Shown here: positions 1-9,018 of the stretch, piece by piece
Position numbering within the stretch: position 1 is the stretch's first letter
How the letters are laid out: each line of letters begins with the position of its first letter
Assembly: GCA_000969725.1 (NCBI GenBank)
Contig: JXSR01S028746.1
DNA length: 20,430 nucleotides
Reading direction: 5' to 3' (one strand)
Origin: Ophiothrix spiculata
Taxonomy: Eukaryota > Echinodermata > Ophiuroidea > Amphilepidida > Ophiotrichidae
Program-made: the position numbers and the translations under genes
Notes under the pieces: model-generated
The model's input: only the letters and a program-made list of their open reading frames with translations
Database searches by the model: none
Told to the model about the DNA's origin: nothing

Positions 1-1215
1 GGCCAACATGATGTATTTTTTGGGTTCAAAAATGTCTTGACGGTGACATAAAAAAGGGCATTAAAAATGAAATATTCAATATAATCAATGGAAAATTGGT
101 TTTAGGGTTACACCTGCACTATTTGCCCCAATATTAAGTTGTTAATATGCGTTAGATAAAAATGACACCCACTGTAAGGTCCAAAATGGACTCCAACATA
201 CATATTTTGTACAAAAATTGGGTTATTTATATAAAAAAGGACACGGAAACAAGACATTTTTCAAAATAATCTATGGAAATTTGGTTTTAGGGTTACAGCT
301 AAACCATTTGCTCCAATATTATATTGTTGATATGCTTTAAATAAAAAATGTTGCCCATTGTGAGGTCCGAAATGACCGCCAAAATACATATTTTTGTACA
401 AAAATGGGGTTATTCACATCAAAAGGGGCATTAAAACAGGGAATATTCAAAATAATCTATAGGAAATTGGTTGTAGGGTTATAGCTGAACCATTTGCTCC
501 AATATTATGATGTTGTTTACATGCTTTAAATAAAAAATGATGCCCATTGTGAGGTCCAAAATGGCCGCTGAAACAAATATTTTTGTACGAAAATGGGGTT
601 ATTCCCATCAAAAAAGGCATTAAAACATGGCATATTCAAAATAATCTATGGGAAATTGCTTTAGGGTTACAGCTGAACCACTTGCTTTAATATTATGTTG
701 TTAATATGCTTTAAATAAAAAATGACGCCCATTGTGAGGTCCAAAATGGACACCAAATAAATATTTTTGTACAAAAATTGGGTTATTTACATCAAAAGGG
801 GCATGAAAACAAGAAATATTCAAAACAATCTATGGAAAATTGGTTTAAGGGTGAAAGCTAAACCATTTGCTCCAATATTAAATTGTGATTATGCTTTTAA
901 ATAAATAATGACGCCTATTGTGAGGTCCGAAATGGCCACCAAAATTCATATCTTTGTACAAAAAATGGGTTATTTACATCAAAAAGGGCAAGAAAATAAG
1001 AAATATTCAAAACAATCTGGAAAATTGGTTTTGGGGTTACAGCTAAACCATTTGCTCAAATATTATATTGTTGATATGCTTTAAATAAAAAAAATACACC
1101 CATTGTGTGGTCCAAAATCGCCGCCAAAATACATATTTTTGTACAAAAATAGGGTTATTCACATCCAAATCAAAGGGGCATTAAAACAGGAAATATTCAA
1201 AATAATTTATGGACA
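1..1215 (+). repeat. Tandem array of ~186-bp units, plus orientation, about 6.5 copies
   Basis: The same unit recurs end to end. The anchor TTTAGGGTTA (or a one- or two-base variant) falls at about 101, 286, 472, 660, 844 and 1030, giving spacings of 184-188 bp. Each unit runs in the order ATATTCAAAATAATCTATGG, the TTAGGGTTACAGCT anchor, TTTGCTCCAATATTA, a TGCTTTAAATAAAAAATGA stretch, a GTGAGGTCCAAAATGG block and TTTTTGTACAAAAATGGGG. The last unit breaks off near 1210 inside the ATATTCAAAATAAT block. The array enters from outside the window, so its full size is unknown. Copies differ from each other at many positions, so this is an old array and not a fresh expansion. No reading frame is kept between units. 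It could be a satellite or the internal repeats of a large foldback element; the inverted copies further right favour the second idea. Confidence 0.9.
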
Positions 1216-1864
1216 TTAATATTATGTTGTTATAGTAATTTTGTTAAGCCAGGGCACCTCATTAAAAGTTATGGCCCTTTCCATTCATGATAAGAGGTAA
1301 AAGGATTTGCATTCATACAACCAATAGAATTGAAGTGTTGAGAAAGGCCATATATTGGAACAAAAGCTTTAACGTGTTTGTTATCATTTGATGACTTCAA
1401 ACACATTTCCCAATTGTTCCTTCGCTGATTATGAATTATATTATATTTATAAAATTACATTACCTCAATGAACCATTGTTTGTAACATTTAAATGTCCAA
1501 TGTCCATCTTATTGTACAGTCATATTTTTGTGATGATGAAATAGTTAAAGAAAAAGAAAAGCACACATAACACATTGAAATTTTCGTTTGGCCCATCGGA
1601 TCACGTTACATTGATCCATATTATCAATTCTTTTCAAATCCTCCGAACCATGTAAAACACAGATAATATACCAATGATCTTTGCTGTGCGAGTCAAGTTA
1701 GTTGCCCCACAGTAAATGCATAGGCTTATTATAAACCAAACTTTACATTAACGAAATGCATGTAGGGATTGTACTTATTCATGAGAAGATCCTTGTCCTT
1801 ATAAGAATCAAAAATATGCCCTCCCTGTGTCATTATGCAAGAGGTGCCGAGACTTTAAAAAAAT
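1216..1864. other. AT-rich spacer between repeat blocks, no gene seen
   Basis: This stretch interrupts the ~186-bp repeat family. I see no open frame of note, no tandem structure and no clear inverted repeat. It separates the well-preserved plus-strand units from decayed ones, so it could be a later insertion or simply diverged repeat. I cannot tell which. Confidence 0.5.
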
Positions 1865-2190
1865 ACTATAATATGCTTCAAATTAAAAATGACACCCATT
1901 GTGTGGTCCAACATGGCCGCTAAAATGGTGACAAAGATATTTTTAATGTCTAATATCATGAATAGTCAGTAGAAAGAAACATTAGGGGTTTCAACAAGAT
2001 CATTTCTTTCTTAAATAGTGTACTTCATATAATTTAAAATTTAAAGTGGCGTCCAAAGCAATCTACAAAATAACCGTCAAGGATGCTTTTTGACTAACAG
2101 TGACATGTAACAAGGGAATTATATAAAATATTAAATATTCAAGATCAATGAAAATTGCTTTTAGATACTGCAAATACCTTTACGTTTTTA
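1865..2190 (+). repeat. Decayed plus-orientation copies of the ~186-bp unit
   Basis: The stretch starts with a recognisable piece of the unit: ATGCTTCAAATTAAAAATGA, then CCCATTGTGTGGTCCA, then ATGGCCGCTAAAATG. Around 2090-2165 a second decayed piece matches the first unit of the window (GTGACAT, then AGGG, then AAATATTCAAGATCAATG, then AAAATTGCTTTTAG). These pieces bring the plus-oriented family to within ~200 bp of the minus-oriented copies. Confidence 0.6.
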
Positions 2191-2389
2191 ACAATTTTAA
2201 TAATTTGGTGAGAAATATTTCCGCTCAAACCACCAAAGTCATTACCATTGATTAGTTTAGAATGTGTTAAATTCTGTTTAAGGCCACTCTAACCACCTTT
2301 TGAGTGAAATGTGTTTTGGCATCAAGCTTGTTATCAGCAACTGCATGACTTTACTAGTTAAAACAATTATTGGAGAAGTATTTCTGCTG

Positions 2390-3060
2390 TAAAAAATATT
2401 TTGGCGGTCATTGTGAACCTCCAATATGCGTCATTTTTGTTTTAAAGAATATCAACAACATAATATCGGTGCAAATGGTTCAGGTATAACCCTCAAAGTA
2501 ATTTTCCCCATTGCTTATTTTGAATTTTTCATGTTTTATTGACCCTTTTAATGTCAAAACAACCTATTTTTGTATGAAAATGCGTATTTTTGCGGGTATG
2601 TTGGACCTCACAGTGGGCGTTATTTTTTCATGTAACGCATATAAACAAAGTTATATTGGATCAAATGATTCAGATTTAATCCTCAAACCAATTATCTATT
2701 GCTTACTTTGTGTATTTCATGTTTTAATGCCCTTTTTTTATATCAAATTAACACATTTTTGTAAGAAAATATGTATTTGGCGGCCATTTTGGACTTCACA
2801 ATGGGCGTTATTTTTATATGAAGCATACTAACATCATAATATTGGCGATAATGATTCAGATGTAGCCCTCAAACTGATTTGTCATTGTTTATTTTGAATA
2901 TTTCAAGTCCTAATTCCCTTTTTAAATGTAAAGTTAACACATTTTTGTACAAAAATATGTATTTTGGCGGCCATTTTGGACATCACTTTGGGTGTAATTT
3001 TTTATTTAACGCATATTAACAGCTTCATATTAGGGCAAATAAGTTCTGGAGTAACCCTAA
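2390..3060 (-). repeat. Inverted array of the same ~186-bp unit, about 3.6 copies
   Basis: The reverse complement of the left array is plain here. GGCGGTCATT at 2403, a weaker GCGGGTATG at about 2591, GGCGGCCATTTTGG at 2779 and again at 2966 are spaced 187-188 bp apart. Between them come the complement blocks in the expected order: GTGGGCGTTATTTTTT, GCATATTAACA, ATAATATTGG, AAATGGTTCAG, TAACCCTCAAA and a TTTATTTTGAAT-like block. The 106-codon frame at 2511-2831 simply rides on three of these units and is not a gene. Together with 1-1215 this makes an inverted repeat with arms over 650 bp. Confidence 0.88.
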
Positions 3061-3109
3061 ATGTTTCTTTCTATCGATAACTCATGACATTAAGCGTTAA
3101 AAGGGGTGG

Positions 3110-3360
3110 TTTCTATGAATTACCATAAATATATGCTATTTAGCAGCCTTTTGGCGGCCATTTTGGCAGCCATTTTGAATTTGAAACATGCATACAACAT
3201 GGTTTTAAGCCGAATGTGTTGTTTAGAGCCCAACAAGTCATTTCTCAATGATAACTTTGGGTATATTGTGTTTTACTAGTTGCTTAAAGGTCGTTTTAAT
3301 GAAAATATGCTACTTTGGCGGCCATTTTGGCGGCCATCTTGAATTTTGAGAATAAGCTAC
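3110..3360. repeat. Two-copy module carrying clustered GGCGGCCATTTTGG motifs
   Basis: At 3150-3180 the text reads GGCGGCCATTTTGGCAGCCA, then TTTTGAAT. At 3311-3347 it reads GGCGGCCATTTTGGCGGCCA, then TCTTGAATTTT. The two sites lie about 165 bp apart and share flanks (ATATGCTA before, TTGAAT after). The module joins the 3' end of the inverted array, so it may be a related or hybrid repeat unit. The 15-bp motif is itself tandem inside each copy. Confidence 0.7.
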
Positions 3361-3853
3361 TCCCCCGAATTTCCTAGCATGTCATTTCATATACCTGAGA
3401 TATGGACCTATTCAAAAAACATTGCTAGAATTGGTCCCCTTTTAGGAAAGCAAAATCTCTTCTGGCCCAAGGACTAGAAAAATGGATAACACTTTTAAAA
3501 CAATACTTATAACAATGGATTATTAAATTTGATACATTACATTGAAACAAAACAAACAGAATTTGAGATCAAACATCAAAGACGTGAGCAAGATTTAAGA
3601 TATTAGTGACTGATAGCAATCTTGTCTTTTTTTATTTTCAAATAAAAGCAGTGTTTTCCATATTAAAGCTAGCCATGAGGCATCAGTAAGCTGCATTAAG
3701 CCTACAGATTTACTATTTCTTCTGAAAAGGAAGAAATTATCTTTTGTTGTCGTGTATTACAAAAAAATGACGTAGATTTTCTTGGTATTAAATTGTACTA
3801 ATCTATCCGGTATAGTGGAAGCTATAATCTGTTTTCGCCGTGTCAACGTAACC
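3361..3853. other. AT-rich intergenic or intronic DNA, nothing recognised
   Basis: I find no repeat shared with the rest of the window, no open frame of note and no RNA gene signature. Confidence 0.5.
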
Positions 3854-3904
3854 ATTATCTAAGCATAAAAGAAAGTAACCGAATTTCTTTTATGCTTAGA
3901 TAAT
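3854..3904. repeat. Perfect 21-bp inverted repeat with 9-nt loop
   Basis: The left arm (3854-3874, starting ATTATCTAAGC) and right arm (3884-3904, ending GCTTAGATAAT) are exact reverse complements over 21 bp. They are separated by GTAACCGAA. The bases just outside the arms do not pair. A perfect stem of this length in otherwise unstructured DNA is unlikely by chance. It may be a small foldback element, a cruciform-forming site or a transposon relic. At 51 nt in all it is short for a microRNA precursor. Confidence 0.9.
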
Positions 3905-4515
3905 ATATGCAACATGCTATATGTTGTATATATTATTACCTTCAAATACATTGATCCACAAAGGTAAAAGATAGACTAGTACATTACATGTAATCTAAAT
4001 ACACGTCTCAAGTTGTTACTTAGAAAGACAAAATTCAAAAGGTTTAAAATGCGTGTAATATTGCAACGAAGAGCAAATCATGAAACAGTGTGTTCTTTAA
4101 AAGGGTTTTGCTTGTGGCATTTTAAAACAGCTGGTTTCGATTTGTGGATTTTAAGATTTGTTTTAACACTCTTCGTGCAATGACATTTTCAAAGATAACC
4201 ATTTAAACCAAACATCGCAAGAGTACATTTTCCCTTAGGGAACAAGTATTAGGCTCTATAGTATATTGGGTTTTACGGTTGTTGCTGTTCACAGTAGCAA
4301 CATGAAATCAGTTCTGTGTATTTAATAACATGATTAAAAAATGCTATTGAAACAGTAACCTTTTTGGAGGTTGCTAGTTTATCTCAGGAATATTCAAGCA
4401 TATGAAATCATACTATACGTGTTTTTAGTGCAAAAAAAGTTTTAAGCACTATTCGATAATATATTATAGGGGTTTTTTTTCACACGAGTTAATGTGTTAT
4501 TCAAAAAGAAAAAAG
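3905..4515. other. AT-rich DNA, nothing recognised
   Basis: There is no coding frame, tandem repeat or clear inverted repeat. ATTACATGTAAT near 3984 is a short palindrome of the ACATGT type that recurs at several places in this window. Confidence 0.5.
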
Positions 4516-4623
4516 TTGATCAGAACACCACACCACTCTCGATTTGAAACAGGACATTATATCAAGTAGTGTTTTCACAAGTAAAAGTTAAAGGTGTAAA
4601 GTTGTCCTGTAAAATCTGATCAA
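4516..4623. repeat. Small nested inverted repeat (~108 bp)
   Basis: TTGATCAGA at 4516-4524 pairs with TCTGATCAA at 4615-4623. Inside it, ACAGGACA at 4549-4556 pairs with TGTCCTGT at 4603-4610. A third short match (ACACC against GGTGT) lies between them, so three arms nest in the right order. It could be a decayed foldback element. Chance is not excluded, because each arm is short. Confidence 0.4.
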
Positions 4624-5282
4624 AAATAATTAATAATTGGAAATAAAAGAGATAATACACTATAGAACATACCATGTACATGTTTACATGTAACACTTGT
4701 TTAAAAAGAATGAATTGGAAAAAAGTATATTTATTGAACATATTTATTTAAAACCTATACAAATACATAACCTCTATATAAATAGAAAAGTGACACACAA
4801 CCTTTGAGTATCCAGACATTTTTGCCGATAGTCTTTTTTGTAACATGGGAATTAATTTGCTAGATTTAGTTACCTTGCAGGCATACTGGTGTAATAGGTT
4901 CACGTTTAGTTCATGGGTTCGTAGAAATTACGGTTATTGCGTATGAGTGCAAACAAGGTAGGACAATTTCTCTAACCAGTACAGTCCTGTATTTTTTAAT
5001 TCATTTAGTTTGTTTTGTTCTTTCATTAAAGAAAAAATCTTAAAAAGGATAGGGAAAAAACACCTCCATGGATAATTTTATCACGCTTCGTTGACAAATT
5101 GTCAAGGAAAAAAATGTCAAGGAATTATCGTCATTGTTTTAGGGATGATGATCCTAACAGTCAGTATCTTTTGCATATTTCCTAAAATTTTAAATTTCAA
5201 CTTTGTTTCATAAAATTACTTTAATTATTCTTTTCGAAAATTGTTTAGCTTGTCTTTACTGTAAAATGTGATTGAATTTCTT
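4624..5282. other. AT-rich DNA, nothing recognised
   Basis: There is an ACATGTACATGT-like stretch near 4674-4692. At 5092-5106 a short hairpin, TTGACA then AAT then TGTCAA, is followed by a second TGTCAAGGAA. I see no gene. Confidence 0.5.
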
Positions 5283-5302
5283 CCCCCCCCCCCTTTTTTT
5301 TT
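5283..5302. repeat. Homopolymer tract C11 T9
   Basis: Eleven C residues run straight into nine T residues. The length could be affected by sequencing error. Confidence 0.85.
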
Positions 5303-5696
5303 CCATGTTACTCGATACATTCTAAATCAACTTTTATTCTTTTTGATTAAATTGAGGTTATTCTAAATATTATTTTCCTCCAATATGCTTGAATTGAATA
5401 ATTCCAAGAAAGAGTTACTTAGATTTAAGAAACTTTTAAAAAGCCAAACATAATAAACATACATATATCTCATCACGTAGAAAAATTAAATGTTCTAAGC
5501 ATTTGAAAAGTCCAAAATTACCAACATACTCGCAAAAGATTTAATAGACTTTTTAATATGGTAATGACAAATCAAACCCAAGTTTATGAAATAACTGATG
5601 ATTAAGACGGATTAAGACTCATTCTCGAATGCATGGAATGCAGGTATCCCAATATACCGTAAGATAATTCAATATTTATTCATAGGCAATAGATTG
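5303..5696. other. AT-rich DNA, nothing recognised
   Basis: No open frame of note and no repeat is visible until the GAGATAGGCAGGAATATG series begins at its right edge. Confidence 0.5.
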
Positions 5697-5820
5697 TGAG
5701 ATAGGCAGGAATATGAAGTAATATTTCTGCCTCAGTGGCAACGTTCCGTGAGATAGGCAGGAATATGAAGTGATATTTCTTCTTAATTGACAACGTGTTT
5801 TGAGATAGGCAGGAATATGC
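5697..5820 (+). repeat. 52-bp direct repeats, three starts
   Basis: TGAGATAGGCAGGAATATG starts at 5697, 5749 and 5801, exactly 52 bp apart each time. Inside the first two units AGTAATATTTCTGCCT and AGTGATATTTCTTCTT correspond, as do GGCAACGTTCC and TGACAACGTGTT. The third start opens the large duplicated segment that follows, and the second large copy opens with the same motif (6406). The 52-bp series is therefore an expanded left edge of that repeat. Confidence 0.88.
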
Positions 5821-6290
5821 GTAAATGCTACCAAAGACTAGCATTTGTTAAGTAGTAAAAGATAATGATGCCTATTAAATCGTGTAAATGCTCTTTCTTT
5901 TACTTAACAATTATTTTCCCTTTCTACTTGAAGTATTTGCTTACTTTGTGTGCATACAGCCCCTTGTCATCTATTGTTACAAAAATGTAACACCCTTTGG
6001 GACAGACCAATAATTGACCGACTTTAAAACTCATTTTCCATATTATGCTAAAGCACATGACGTTCACATTCCCCTCTACTTCTGAATACTGGAACATACC
6101 GATATTTTCGAATATCGTCGGAAAGAAAAACCTAAAAGTATACTTATTCAAGTTGTTGAAAAATGGGTTATACAAATAGAGTGGTTGTAATGCAAAGTGT
6201 TTCTATCTACGGCTCTTTATTTTATCACATCATTCGTGTTTCACTGACTTTTTAACGTCTATAGTTTGTCGCCCATTTGCGTATATTGCA
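5801..6290 (+). repeat. Duplicated segment, copy A (~490 bp)
   Basis: Copy A matches 6406-6898 along its whole length at an offset of about 605-609 bp. Shared landmarks are GTAAATGCTACCAAAGA, TTAAGTAGTAAAAGATAATG, CCCCTTGTCATCTATTGTTA, ACACCCTTTGGGACAGACCA, CATATTATGCTAAAGCAC and GTTTGTCGCCCATTTGCG. Copy A contains a minus-strand frame of 83 codons (5924-6175). The same frame in copy B has stop codons and length changes that are not multiples of three, so I do not treat it as coding. Two hairpins lie inside: GTTAAGTA(GT)AAAAGA at 5847-5862 against 5896-5908, and CGATATT-TTCG-AATATCG at 6100-6117. Confidence 0.88.
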
Positions 6291-6405
6291 TTTTAAAGAT
6301 AAAAGTGCTGTCAATTTTCATGATATAAAAACTGCATTTCACCAAAAGGCTCAAATTACAGCTTTTTGTATGGTGCTTTCCAGTTCCCCAACTGACAACG
6401 GGTTG

Positions 6406-6898
6406 TGAGATAGACAGGAATATAAGTAAATGCTACCAAAGATTAGAATTTGTTAAGTAGTAAAAGATAATGATGTATATTAAATCGTGTAAATGCTCTT
6501 TCTTTTACTTTACCTTTGCTTTTACTTTCACCTCCTACTTGTAGTATTTGATTAATTTTTGTGCCTACGACCCCTTGTCATCTATTGTTACAAAAACTTA
6601 ACACCCTTTGGGACAGACCAATAATTGACCGACTTTTAAACTTACTTTCCATATTATGCTAAAGCACTTTACTTGCACATTCCACTCTACTTCTGCTGGA
6701 ACAGACCGATTTTTTCGAATATCGTCGGAAAAAAGACCTCTTAAAGGTACAATTCTTCAAGTTGTTGAAAAATGGGTTATACAAATAGAGTGGTTGTAAT
6801 GTAAAATGTTTGTATCTACGCCTCTTTATTTTTTTCATCATCATTCGTGTTTCTCTGACTTTTGAACTTCTATAGTTTGTCGCCCATTTGCGTGTATG
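6406..6898 (+). repeat. Duplicated segment, copy B (~490 bp)
   Basis: This is a direct second copy of 5801-6290, differing by scattered substitutions and small indels. The minus-strand frame at 6659-6844 (61 codons) is the shifted remnant of the copy A frame. The 7-bp stem of the UUCG-looped hairpin is broken here (GATTTTTTCG instead of GATATTTTCG). The 115 bp between the copies (6291-6405) appears once only. Confidence 0.88.
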
Positions 6899-7994
6899 GA
6901 ATTTTAGGGGTTTTGTTTAGTTAGTTATTAGGTTTTCTTGTAATAAGTAAGATGTTGTTTGTTTCGTTATCTATTTTTGCATTGAAATCTCTAGATTTTT
7001 TACTATTAAAGAGAATATGCATTTAGAATTTGAACCAAGACATCGTGCACCTTGAGATCGCCCACTTCATGGACTTTTCTGGAGTAAGATCTTAGATTAT
7101 TATTTTCCTAAAGAGGAAAATAATATTATATTTTTGGTTAGTTTAAATACATTTGACATTAAACGCAATCCGCATTTGTGCAACGAATGTAGATAATTGT
7201 AGCTTTTAACAACAACAATAAAGGTCAAAAAACATCATAAGTATGTATATTAAGCTAAGTTTGGGTTCTCATAAATTTCAGTAATGGAGTAAACTTTCAA
7301 AATCATATTTTCTATTTGGAATATTAACGCGTGCAGAATTAATAATTGACTGACTGCAAACATAATCAGATTTCATAACATAAGTAGCAAATTAGCCAAA
7401 AGGCTGATTGAAATGATACCATAAAGTGTGGCGTATGCTTTTTGTTTCTAATATGTGTAATGAGTTTGGCGTCGTGTGCCGTGTTAATATGTAAAATGTT
7501 TGTGTTTGGAAAGATAAAAAAATAAGAAACGAAAAAATATTAACAGATCGTATGACATAGTGAAAATTTAGAAGTGTCTACACTCAACAAAATTAGTATT
7601 GAATCTTATATTTTCTGTCTTCAGAATTAACTGTGCTTTGTTTTCTGTATACATAGTTTATTTGAAGAAAAAAAATCCTTATCACTAAAGATACTGACAT
7701 TGTATCTTAACCCTCGTCTACCCAGGCTATTTTTGTAACACATCTACCTAAGCAGAAAATCTGCTAAAAAACTATTTTCACCAGCTTCTCGAAAGGTATT
7801 CTGTCGCAGAGTCATCACATATATGATTTTTTCATTGTTTATTTGCGTACTTTTTAAAATGTCATTACACATGAGCTGATAATACTGGTTTATCATTGTA
7901 ATCAATTTAATCAATATACAGCCACATGTCAATAATACGTGTTAAATGTAAAAAAAATGTGATTAAAATGTAATTATAATGCAACCATGTCTAT
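6899..7994. other. AT-rich DNA with one short hairpin, no gene seen
   Basis: The only structure I can point to is a 12-bp stem at 7098-7109 and 7114-7125 (ATTATTTTCCT against AGGAAAATAAT, plus one pair) with an AAAG loop. A 62-codon minus-strand frame at 7744-7932 shows no recognisable feature and is within chance for DNA this rich in AT. Confidence 0.5.
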
Positions 7995-8273
7995 GGCCGA
8001 AACCATAGTCGGCCTCCAAAAAAATATTTCCCTACCAAACATTTGGTCGTGACGTCACCAAATATTTGCCATAGAATTTTAAGTATTAACGGGTAACAAA
8101 CATTTGGTCCAATGTATATGGCAATTCAATAACATATAAAATCTAGCACGGAATTTTATTTGGTCTCAACTCCGTGTTGAAGTTATTTTGTTTGGAATCA
8201 CTCGTCATTTTGACGTCACGACCAAATGTCTGGTAGGGAAAATTGTGTTTGGAGGCCGACTATGGTTTGGGCC
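7995..8273. mobile_element. Foldback MITE, family 1 copy 1 (279 bp), CRE-bearing arms
   Basis: The ends are long inverted repeats. GGCCGAAACCATAGTCGGCC at the left corresponds to the complement of GGCCGACTATGGTTTGGGCC at the right. The match continues inward through CCAAACATTTGGTCGTGACG, with only a few mismatches over ~60 bp. TGACGTCA, the CRE/ATF palindrome, occurs in both arms at 8050-8057 and 8211-8218. The centre is unpaired and non-coding. Flanks are TAT on the left and TAA on the right, a weak version of the 3-bp duplication seen at the second copy. No transposase is present, so the element is non-autonomous. Long arms and a TTA-like target suggest PIF/Harbinger cross-mobilisation, but the class is inferred. 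Confidence 0.85.
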
Positions 8274-8515
8274 TAAGTGAAACCAGCCATCAACGTGTGC
8301 TTTGTATACATCGCATATCTTTGTGTTCAATTAGTGCATCCATGTTGATGCTAACAAACCGCGATAATGAGCTATTAGTCTTACCTTGAAAGAGATAATA
8401 AGTTGTTATATAGACGTTGATATTGATGTTTGTTTGGTTTCCGATATCAAAAGCTTTTGCTATAAACTATTTTCCTTCTGACATGTTTGTTAAATTAAAT
8501 ACAGAGTGTGTGTAA
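8274..8515. other. Short spacer between two foldback elements
   Basis: This is 242 bp of single-copy AT-rich DNA with no feature. It ends with GTGTG and then TAA (8513-8515), the left target duplication of the next element. Confidence 0.5.
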
Positions 8516-9015
8516 AGCTAGGATTACTTTTATCCGTTTGCGATGCGGATGCGGTGCGTTTTGCACTGTAAGGGTATTGGTAGAGGTATACTTTATAGCA
8601 CACGATTGAATGGAGATGAATGGTATCATGTTGAAAGCTGAGATTTAATTTTGTCCGTCCGGTTTTAATGCGTTTTCATTTCAGCATCTTCTCTAATTGA
8701 AACGTTTTTGCATGACCAAAACGCATTCAAAACGGATGAATCGCTCCAGGGGCCGATTCAAATAAACGCATGGGTTTCCGGATAGCCGCACTGCAAACGG
8801 ATCGGATAAAATAAATCGTTGAAAACCATTATATCGATTCAAAACACACCGCATGCAAAACGCATGCAGAATCGCATCAAAAATGGACGGTCAAAATTGA
8901 ATCTCAGCTTCAACTTAATCCTATTCAATCATATGCTTTAAATTATACTACTAGTATCCTTACAGTGCAAAACGCACCGCATCCGCATCGCAAACGGATA
9001 AAAGCAATCTTAGCT
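8516..9015. mobile_element. 500-bp palindromic MITE with TAA target duplication
   Basis: The outer 58 bp (8516-8573 and 8958-9015) are reverse complements with two mismatches. They begin AGCTAGGATTAC and AGCTAAGATTGC and then share GTTTGCGATGCGGATGCGG and GCGTTTTGCACTGTAAGG. Weaker pairing continues inward through GATTGAAT, GCTGAGATT and AATTTTGTCCGTCC, so each arm is about 170 bp. TAA lies directly outside each end (8513-8515 and 9016-9018). That is a 3-bp target duplication of the type typical for PIF/Harbinger elements. The element is far richer in CpG and GC than its surroundings, with repeated GCGGATGCGG- and CGCATGC-like words. No coding frame is present, so it is non-autonomous. Confidence 0.9.
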
Positions 9016-9018
9016 TAA

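Noticed and set aside
2511..2831. 106-codon plus-strand frame, the longest in the window
   Set aside because: It lies wholly within the inverted 186-bp repeat units and its residues simply echo the tandem period; neighbouring units are not open.
3854..3904. MicroRNA precursor
   Set aside because: The 21-bp stem has no lower stem and no mismatched bulges, and the 51-nt total is short for an animal precursor.
4880..4930. tRNA-like B box (GGTTCACG, GGGTTCGTAG)
   Set aside because: No matching A box at the right spacing and no cloverleaf arms could be drawn.
5924..6175. 83-codon minus-strand frame with a protein-like look (VGQLLVCPKGCY)
   Set aside because: The duplicate at 6659-6844 carries TAA and TAG in the same frame and indels of +2 and -4, so there is no sign of coding constraint.
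6563..6573. GCCTACGACC resembling the start of 5S rRNA
   Set aside because: Only ten bases match, copy A of the duplication reads GCATACAGCC, and no downstream 5S structure or internal control region follows.
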